Assembly (NCBI GenBank): GCA_018366195.1
Contig: JAGZIN010000029.1
Span: forward strand, 1-26,847
Direction of reading: 5' to 3'
DNA from: Butyricicoccus pullicaecorum
Lineage (GTDB): Bacteria > Bacillota > Clostridia > Oscillospirales > Butyricicoccaceae
DNA: 26,847 nt
This document shows positions 21,853-26,847 of the stretch, piece after piece. The notes beneath the pieces were generated by a model that saw nothing but the letters and a program-made list of their open reading frames with translations, made no database searches and was not told the origin of the DNA. Made by a program: the position numbers and the translations under genes. Each line of letters starts with the position of its first letter. The first letter of the stretch is position 1.

Positions 21853-22698
21853 ATGCATATATCCATGATTGGTTCCATCAACACATATCTCAGAACCCTG
21901 AAAATGCACCAAACATGGACGGAACGTCAGCAAAACGGCGACCCCACCGGAAAGGCGCAGTCTCTGGACGAATGGATTCAGGAGCGCACACATGAAAAAC
22001 GTGGGATTCGTTATGTCGAGCCGCCTGAAGCCCCGCCGGATTTGGATTTGCAATCCATTCAAACAAAGGTTTCCAATGGCAAAAAGCTGACCCCCGCCGA
22101 AAAGGACTATCTGCAAAAGCACGACCCCGAAACGCTGGAAAAAGCGCGTGAAATTGAACGCACACGCGAGAACTTCAAGAAAGCGCTGCGGCGCTGCCGC
22201 ACCAAGGAAGATGTGGAGCGTCTGCGTATGACACAGCTCAGCTCGTCTATGACCACGCTCAACGCCGTGCAAAACAATCCCAATATCCCTTTGAGCAAAA
22301 AACTGGAGGTTGCCTTGCAGGAGCAGGGAAAGGTCAATGCCACAGAGGGAGAAATTCGCCAATACGTCAAGGAAGGACAGTACGCAAAGCTGCCCACCGA
22401 AGCCGAAAAGCTTCAGGCAGAGCAGCAAGAGCTGGAACAGCACCTGCCGGAACATTCAGAAAAACCGTCGCAGACCGAATCTCCCGACGTGCCTTCGGAA
22501 TCTCAGCAAAACCCGTCTGCCACACAGCCTGAAGCACCCGAATCGCCGGAAGCGCCCAAAATTGAGGTCGAAAGCCCCGAACAGCGTAAGGTTCGGCGAG
22601 CCAAAGCCAAGGCTGCCTATGGACAAACTGCTGTCATGGCAGAGAGCACAATGCCGGTTTTTGATTCCGGCACAATTCAGCTTGATACCAAGGGCTAA
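21853..22698 (+). CDS. Conserved-looking protein of unknown function with coiled coil and disordered segment
   Basis: 281 residues that I cannot assign to a named family. The start is well supported by AAGGAG about 8 nt upstream. Residues 1-78 form an N-terminal region with LDEWIQERTHEKRGIRYVEPP. Residues 79-195 are highly charged and helical (LTPAEKDYLQKHDPETLEKAREIERTR-like, then KEDVERLRM), likely coiled coil. Residues 198-245 are a Ser/Pro/Glu-rich disordered linker. The last 35 residues regain a basic, ordered look (RKVRRAKAKAAYGQTA, then FDSGTIQLDTKG). There is no signal peptide or membrane helix. The layout suggests a cytoplasmic scaffold or adaptor rather than an enzyme. Monocistronic, with a strong terminator. 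Confidence 0.85.
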   Translation: MHISMIGSINTYLRTLKMHQTWTERQQNGDPTGKAQSLDEWIQERTHEKRGIRYVEPPEAPPDLDLQSIQTKVSNGKKLTPAEKDYLQKHDPETLEKAREIERTRENFKKALRRCRTKEDVERLRMTQLSSSMTTLNAVQNNPNIPLSKKLEVALQEQGKVNATEGEIRQYVKEGQYAKLPTEAEKLQAEQQELEQHLPEHSEKPSQTESPDVPSESQQNPSATQPEAPESPEAPKIEVESPEQRKVRRAKAKAAYGQTAVMAESTMPVFDSGTIQLDTKG

Positions 22699-22732
22699 GG
22701 AACTGCGCACTTCCCCCAATCCCCACAAAAAG

Positions 22733-22775
22733 AACAGCGTGTTGACCCGTTCTCTACGGTCAACACGCTGTTTTA
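22733..22775. terminator. Terminator between the 281-residue gene and uracil permease
   Basis: A perfect 15-bp stem, AACAGCGTGTTGACC (22733-22747) with GGTCAACACGCTGTT (22758-22772), 10-nt loop, followed by TTTATTCTTT. An A-rich stretch before it lets it act for the convergent minus-strand gene too. Confidence 0.87.
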
Positions 22776-22815
22776 TTCTTTCACCAATAAAATTTGTAAG
22801 CGATGAGACAGCCCC

Positions 22816-24084
22816 TTATTCGGCGGTATCATTCGACCATTTCAGCAAATCCAGCACATGGAAAATCAAACTCAGCACCATGGCAACGATTGCCGCCAGC
22901 ACCATACCCTTGAGCTGTACATCGCCAATATTGACCGATACGCCAGACAGACCCACAACAAAAATCACGGAGGTCAACACCATATTGCGGTTACGGCTGT
23001 AATCCACATGATGATCGACCAGAACACGCAGCCCGGAAGTGCCAATCATGCCATAGAGCAAGAACGAAATCCCACCAATGACAGCGCCCGGAATGGTCTG
23101 AATGAGCGCGGTGAGTGGTCCGACGAACGAACAGATGATGGAGATGATGGCAGCACCCGCAATCACGCGCACAGAATACACGCGCGTCATTGCCATGACA
23201 CCAATATTTTCACCATAGGTTGTCGTTGGCACAGAGCCAATCAAACCGGAAATCATCGTCGAAAAATTATCAGCAAATAGAGAACGGTGCAAGCCCGGCT
23301 CCTTCATCAGGTCACGCCCGATAATCTGACCGGTCACGATTTGATGCCCAATATGCTCAGAAGCGATGACCAGAATGACAGGCAAGAGCACCATAATCGC
23401 CTCCGGCTTGAACTTTGCCATCTGAAAATGGGGCATCTGCAAGAAATTCTGTGTCAATGCACCCATGACATCTGCCGTTGTGACCACGCCGACTGCCAGT
23501 GCAGCGGCATAGCCTGCCAGAATCGCAATCAGAATGGGAATCACAGACAAAAAACCACGGAACAGCACATTACCAAAAACGGCAACTCCCAATGTAACCA
23601 AAAATACCAAGACATTTTGCGGAACAATCGTGTCTCCCAAAAGCCCTGCGGTATTGGCAGCACTTCCGGCAAGCTCCAAGCCAATCAGCGCCACAACCGG
23701 CCCCATCGCAGCCGGCGGTAAAACAATATCAATCCAACTTGTACCAAACCGATAGACAATCAGAGCCAGTATACAGCCAATGGCACCTACGGCAACAAAG
23801 CCGCCCAATGCATATTCGTATCCCCAATTTTGAATGACAATGCCTGCCGGTGCTAAAAACGCGAACGACGAGCCTAGATATGCCGGTGCCTTGCCCCTGG
23901 TAATGGCAATGAACAGCAAGGTTCCGACACCGTTCATAAACAGCACGATTGCCGGACTGATGCCGAACAGAAACGGCACAAGCACAGAAGCGCCGAACAT
24001 GGCGAACATGTGCTGAATGGACAGCGGCACAAGCAGACGCGCTGGCACCTTGTCCTCGACCTGAATGATTTGCTTTGACTGCAT
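22816..24084 (-). CDS. uraA: Uracil permease (NCS2/NAT family)
   Basis: Proton-coupled uptake of uracil, or possibly another nucleobase, across the cytoplasmic membrane. I place the start at ATG 24084 (MQSKQIIQVEDKVP), where AAGAGG lies about 8 nt upstream, giving 422 residues, close to E. coli UraA at 429. An in-frame extension to 24204 exists with a close GGAGAG but reads unlike the family. Transport residues are E243 and H247 (ASEHIGHQ) and E292 (TTYGENIG), matching E241, H245 and E290 of UraA. The NAT hallmark around QIIGRDLMKEPGLHRSLFADNF is intact. The leader of about 130 nt shows no clear PyrR attenuator. Confidence 0.94.
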   Translation of the reverse strand: MQSKQIIQVEDKVPARLLVPLSIQHMFAMFGASVLVPFLFGISPAIVLFMNGVGTLLFIAITRGKAPAYLGSSFAFLAPAGIVIQNWGYEYALGGFVAVGAIGCILALIVYRFGTSWIDIVLPPAAMGPVVALIGLELAGSAANTAGLLGDTIVPQNVLVFLVTLGVAVFGNVLFRGFLSVIPILIAILAGYAAALAVGVVTTADVMGALTQNFLQMPHFQMAKFKPEAIMVLLPVILVIASEHIGHQIVTGQIIGRDLMKEPGLHRSLFADNFSTMISGLIGSVPTTTYGENIGVMAMTRVYSVRVIAGAAIISIICSFVGPLTALIQTIPGAVIGGISFLLYGMIGTSGLRVLVDHHVDYSRNRNMVLTSVIFVVGLSGVSVNIGDVQLKGMVLAAIVAMVLSLIFHVLDLLKWSNDTAE

Positions 24085-24218
24085 TTTTTTACCTCTTCCT
24101 TTTTGAATTGGCAAAGTCCCCCCTGCCTGCGAGCCTGCTGTTTCCTCTGGCATAGCTGGTATTCTAAACTTCTGCCGCCATACCTTCTTTTTTTCAGGAA
24201 TCATAAACTCTCCAAGCT

Positions 24219-24227
24219 AGTATAGCA
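24219..24227 (-). promoter_or_regulatory. Extended -10 promoter of the uracil permease gene
   Basis: Minus-strand TGC followed by TATACT (24224-24219). The -35 region is AT-rich without a good match. The predicted leader from about 24212 to the start at 24084 includes the in-frame upstream ATG at 24204. Confidence 0.6.
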
Positions 24228-24364
24228 TTTTTTACAACAAAATAAAAGAAAAAAAGAGTAGATATCTGCAAATTTCTATCCCATCTTTCTTTTGTCCGGA
24301 TTGTCTGCGCGCTGCTGCGTCTCCTTCCAGCGGTACAGATTTTCCGTGTTCTCTCCACAAGCAA

Positions 24365-24389
24365 AAAGTGAGGTGTCCTTCCTCACTTT
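24365..24389 (-). terminator. Terminator of the 192-residue gene
   Basis: AAAGTGAGG (24365-24373) with CCTCACTTT (24381-24389), 7-nt loop. On the minus strand it ends in a run of five T residues. Confidence 0.8.
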
Positions 24390-24422
24390 CCACAAATTGA
24401 TTGGCGATTTTCGTCTGCTATC

Positions 24423-25001
24423 TTACTTTTTATCCCGCCCAAATGCCAGATAGGTAAATTCCTCTCGATACGATGCCTGCGCCTGTGCCTTTGTTGGCAC
24501 ATCAATAAACTCATATACATACTTTTCCCCGAAAAGCGGCTCTGTCAATCGTTCAATCCATTTTTTCAGCGTTTCCAAGGCAAGAGGCTTATACTCGCGC
24601 ACAAACAGAATGGCGTAATCCGGTGCAGCAACCGGAGCCTTTGCGTCAAAAATCGTCTTTCCCTCTGCAAACGGCTGATTGCAAAATTCCAGACGCGGGA
24701 AAAATGCCGGATAATACAAAGAGCCGACAAAATAATCCAGCTTTCCTGTTTTCAGCGCTTCTACTTTTTGCTCAAATACCGGATAATCTGGATTCTCCCG
24801 TTCCATATATTCGTCTGCATCCATCATATTTTGAAGGGCAGGCAGATTATAAAAATCAAAATGAAAGAAAAGGTCCTCCCCTTCCTTGTCATTGGTTATG
24901 CTAAACTCCACGCTGTCTGGCTTATCCTGCTCCAAAAGCTGATAGGTTGCCCACCAATAATCCCAATGTCGAATATGAATATACTTGGTCTTTGTCTGCA
25001 T
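24423..25001 (-). CDS. Hypothetical protein, 192 residues
   Basis: Not recognised. A soluble protein rich in aromatic and acidic residues: it begins MQTKTKYIHIRHWDYWW, followed by LLEQDKPDSVEFSITNDKEGEDLFFHFDFYNLP, then YFVGSLYYPAFFPRLEF, and ends with a basic DKK. There is no signal peptide or membrane helix and no motif I can name. GAGAAGACCTT with AAAGGAG upstream gives a good ribosome binding site, and an extended -10 promoter lies at 25057-25049. It stands alone between uraA and the iron alcohol dehydrogenase gene, each side closed by a terminator, so it looks like an independent single gene. Confidence 0.78.
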   Translation of the reverse strand: MQTKTKYIHIRHWDYWWATYQLLEQDKPDSVEFSITNDKEGEDLFFHFDFYNLPALQNMMDADEYMERENPDYPVFEQKVEALKTGKLDYFVGSLYYPAFFPRLEFCNQPFAEGKTIFDAKAPVAAPDYAILFVREYKPLALETLKKWIERLTEPLFGEKYVYEFIDVPTKAQAQASYREEFTYLAFGRDKK

Positions 25002-25048
25002 AAGGTCTTCTCCTTTCCAAAGTTCATCGTCTCTCCATTGTTATCTCT

Positions 25049-25057
25049 ATTTTAGCA
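25049..25057 (-). promoter_or_regulatory. Extended -10 promoter of the 192-residue gene
   Basis: Minus-strand TGC-TAAAAT (25057-25049), with a weak TATTCA 17 nt upstream. The start would be about 40 nt before the ATG. Confidence 0.5.
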
Positions 25058-25179
25058 TAAAATCCTGTCCTTGAATAGCACCTTTCTATGAATTTCATAC
25101 AAGAACGCGGGAAACAGACAAAATCCCAATTGCAGTTCTCTCCAAACGGAACAAGCGTGTGAAATCCTGCACACAAAAA

Positions 25180-25205
25180 AGGAGTGCTGCCGAAACAGCA
25201 CTCCT
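25180..25205 (-). terminator. Terminator of the iron alcohol dehydrogenase gene
   Basis: A perfect 10-bp stem, AGGAGTGCTG (25180-25189) with CAGCACTCCT (25196-25205), and loop CCGAAA. On the minus strand it is followed by six T residues. It lies about 75 nt beyond the gene's stop. Confidence 0.85.
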
Positions 25206-25278
25206 GCATTTTTCGTTTTCTCCGCACATTCGCCGCACAGCGGGATTGGCACAGAGCATCACACGAAACCGCGAATCA

Positions 25279-26496
25279 TTAAAAATCAACCGCAGTATCA
25301 TAATAGCAGCATTTGAGCAGCTTTTCCATTTCCTCTTGGGTTGGCTGACGCGGATTGGAGCCGGTGCAGGCATCTGCAATGGCATTCTTGGCAATCTCTG
25401 GCAGACGTGCAAGGAATATCTCCTCTGAAACAAATCCCTGCTCTGCCGGACAGCCATCTGCACCATAGTGCTGGATACACTGCGGGATATTGAGTGCATC
25501 ATTCATCTTACGCAAATGCGCCACAAGCAGCTGCACCTTTTCCGCAGTGTCTGCACCGCCCAATCCCATATAATCCGCAATCTCTGCATACCGAGCAGCC
25601 GCGTCCTCATTCTTTGCATTGTATGCAATCACCTTCGGCAGATACATCGCATTTGCCGCACCATGTACGATATGTGCGCCCTGATCCTCAAAAACAGCGC
25701 CCGTCTTATGCGCCATCGAATGTACAATGCCCAAAAGTGCATTGGAGAATGCCATACCGGCCAGACACTGTGCATTGTGCATGCTTGTGCGTTTCTCCAT
25801 ATCCCCCTCGTAGGAGCCAACCAAATCGCGCTGAATCATCTTGATTGCAAAGATTGCGAGCGGGTCTGTATAATCACAATGCATGGTGGATACATACGCC
25901 TCGATTGCATGGGTCATCGCGTCCATGCCGGTATGAGCAACCAGCTTCTTCGGCATGGTTTCTGCCAATTCCGAATCCACGATTGCAACATCTGGCGTAA
26001 TTTCAAAGTCTGCCAGCGGATATTTAATCCCCTTCTGGTAATCCGTAATGACAGAAAACGCGGTAACCTCGGTCGCAGTACCAGAGGTAGAGGGAATTGC
26101 ACAGAAATGCGCCTTCTTGCGCAGCTTTGGCAGACCAAACACCTTAATCATATCCTCAAATGCAATCTCCGGATACTCATACTTAATCCACATTGCCTTT
26201 GCTGCATCAATAGGAGAGCCGCCGCCCATTGCTACAATCCAGTCCGGCTCAAACCGCAGCATTGCCTGTGCACCACGCATCACGGTATCCACAGACGGGT
26301 CCGGCTCAATGCCCTCAAACACCTCGACTTCCATACCAGCTTCCTGTAAATAGGAAACTGCCTTATCCAGAAAGCCAAACTTCCTCATGGAGCTTCCACC
26401 CACGCAAATCATTGCGCGCTTGCCTTCAAATGTTTTCAGAGTCTCCAATGTACCCTTTCCATGATACACGTCTCTTGGCAAAGTGAATCTTCCCAT
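25279..26496 (-). CDS. Iron-containing alcohol dehydrogenase (butanol/ethanol dehydrogenase type)
   Basis: Group III NAD(P)H-dependent alcohol dehydrogenase of the kind found as BDH or as the C-terminal half of AdhE; it probably reduces aldehydes to alcohols as an electron sink. It has 405 residues. GGGSPIDAAKAMW at about 91-103 binds the cofactor, PSTSGTATEVTAFSVI is family typical, and metal ligands include D192 and H196 (GMDAMTHAIEAY) with H259/H263 and H278. The loop between the last two histidines is about five residues longer than in FucO or AdhE. ATG at 26496 is chosen because GGAGG is 8 nt upstream; the open frame extends five codons further. Single gene with a strong promoter and a structured leader of about 130 nt. 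Confidence 0.93.
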   Translation of the reverse strand: MGRFTLPRDVYHGKGTLETLKTFEGKRAMICVGGSSMRKFGFLDKAVSYLQEAGMEVEVFEGIEPDPSVDTVMRGAQAMLRFEPDWIVAMGGGSPIDAAKAMWIKYEYPEIAFEDMIKVFGLPKLRKKAHFCAIPSTSGTATEVTAFSVITDYQKGIKYPLADFEITPDVAIVDSELAETMPKKLVAHTGMDAMTHAIEAYVSTMHCDYTDPLAIFAIKMIQRDLVGSYEGDMEKRTSMHNAQCLAGMAFSNALLGIVHSMAHKTGAVFEDQGAHIVHGAANAMYLPKVIAYNAKNEDAAARYAEIADYMGLGGADTAEKVQLLVAHLRKMNDALNIPQCIQHYGADGCPAEQGFVSEEIFLARLPEIAKNAIADACTGSNPRQPTQEEMEKLLKCCYYDTAVDF

Positions 26497-26524
26497 TGTT
26501 CCATCCTCCATATTGATTGCATAA

Positions 26525-26539
26525 TAGATAAATTATCTA
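26525..26539. promoter_or_regulatory. Palindrome in the leader of the iron alcohol dehydrogenase gene
   Basis: TAGATAA-A-TTATCTA is a perfect 15-bp palindrome between the structured leader and the ribosome binding site. It could be a downstream operator or a small RNA hairpin near the SD. Confidence 0.5.
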
Positions 26540-26540
26540 C

Positions 26541-26627
26541 AAAGTAACCATAAAATCGGAGCAAGCCAGATATTTTTCCGCTTCATCGAAAACAAATATC
26601 GGACACTCCTGCAAAGATTGTTACTTT
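26541..26627 (-). ncRNA. Candidate structured cis-regulatory leader RNA
   Basis: On the minus strand, three nested stems close one domain beginning at the predicted transcription start. P1 pairs AAAGTAAC (26627-26620) with GTTACTTT (26548-26541). P2 pairs GGAG (26609-26606) with CTCC (26561-26558). P3 pairs CC-GATATTT (26602-26594) with AAATATC-T-GG (26575-26566), one bulged T and an 18-nt loop. The CTCC strand of P2 could alternatively pair with the GGAGG ribosome binding site at 26509-26505. I recognise no known riboswitch class. Regulation is inference. Confidence 0.5.
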
Positions 26628-26634
26628 TATATCA

Positions 26635-26663
26635 ATTATAGTTTTCCCATCACAAAAAGTCAA
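26635..26663 (-). promoter_or_regulatory. Strong promoter of the iron alcohol dehydrogenase gene
   Basis: Minus strand TTGACT (26663-26658), 17-nt spacer, consensus TATAAT (26640-26635). The start is predicted near 26628, exactly where stem P1 of the leader begins. Confidence 0.85.
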
Positions 26664-26759
26664 TGCTTTCTATCAAATATTTCCGCTCCCTCTCTGCCTG
26701 ACAGACAGATTTCAGATGTCGGCTTCTTGCACAAACACCATTCCGCAGTAAATAAATAT

Positions 26760-26830
26760 CCCCCGGCAAAGCCGGGGGTATTTCACATGCGGGCAAAGCC
26801 CTCTGATCCTCGCGGACACGTCAAACGTGT
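26760..26830. repeat. Three tandem hairpins with 3-nt loops at the right edge
   Basis: Plus-strand order: CCCCCGGC-AAA-GCCGGGGG (26760-26778), GGGC-AAA-GCCC (26791-26801) and ACACGT-CAA-ACGTGT (26816-26830). On the minus strand the first is followed by ATATTTATTT, so it may end a transcript entering from the right. The cluster could be the end of an IS200/IS605-type element with its guide RNA scaffold, or just a terminator and 3' UTR of the next gene. No transposase coding sequence is inside the window. Confidence 0.45.
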
Positions 26831-26847
26831 AATACGATCTGCCAGCC

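Noticed and set aside
24085..24212. PyrR attenuator or purine riboswitch in the uracil permease leader
   Set aside because: No anti-antiterminator with the PyrR loop consensus and no T-run terminator before the gene. Purine-aptamer loop motifs are absent.
25024..25252. Minus-strand open frames of 66-67 codons downstream of the iron alcohol dehydrogenase
   Set aside because: They overlap the alcohol dehydrogenase terminator and the promoter of the next gene, without SD or recognisable protein features.
1..26847. CRISPR array, prophage or integrated conjugative element
   Set aside because: No regularly spaced repeats, integrase, phage or conjugation genes were seen. Apart from the left-edge toxin locus and right-edge hairpins the window looks like ordinary chromosome.

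Overview
The window looks like chromosomal DNA from an anaerobic, spore-forming, butyrate-producing clostridium. Evidence is the spoIIID-spmA-spmB sporulation genes, an oxygen-sensitive 4-hydroxybutyryl-CoA dehydratase, clostridial-type ribosome binding sites and sigma-A promoters, and moderate GC. Oleate hydratase and a bile-salt-hydrolase-like amidase suggest a gut habitat. A Butyricicoccus/Agathobaculum-like member of the Oscillospirales is my best guess; this is inference, with no rRNA or marker gene to prove it.

Layout. 1-560: a candidate type I toxin-antitoxin locus. It has a 24-residue hydrophobic peptide on the minus strand, a convergent antisense promoter, a shared terminator and two direct copies of the toxin promoter, so a second unit probably lies off the left edge. 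643-3292: a polar amino acid ABC importer (lipoprotein, permease, ATPase). 3348-3677: a lone HicB-like protein. 3678-4459: a long regulatory region with two good promoters. 4475-12497: the metabolic core in three blocks. These are 4hbD-abfD; a small double-CxxC protein with a Pct-type CoA-transferase; and thl-crt-hbd. Together they take 4-hydroxybutyrate to 4-hydroxybutyryl-CoA and crotonyl-CoA, and two acetyl-CoA to crotonyl-CoA. The two routes meet at crotonyl-CoA. Butyryl-CoA dehydrogenase and Etf, needed for the last reduction, are not in the window, nor is succinate semialdehyde dehydrogenase.

12524-26847: mostly minus-strand genes separated by clear terminators. In order: spmB, spmA and spoIIID (minus); a CPBP membrane protease (plus); a zinc alcohol dehydrogenase, a membrane-anchored oleate hydratase, a membrane-anchored linear-amide C-N hydrolase and a MATE exporter (minus); a 281-residue protein of unknown function (plus); a uracil permease, an unknown 192-residue protein and an iron-type alcohol dehydrogenase (minus). 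The last has a strong promoter and a strikingly structured 5' leader. Three tandem hairpins with 3-nt loops sit at the right edge.

The parts most worth a second look are the tandem type I toxin-antitoxin locus, the double-CxxC protein in the 4-hydroxybutyrate cluster, the structured leader of the iron alcohol dehydrogenase, the 5'-terminal and intercistronic hairpins of the butyrate transcripts, and the paired membrane-anchored lipid-type enzymes. No CRISPR array, tRNA or rRNA was seen.
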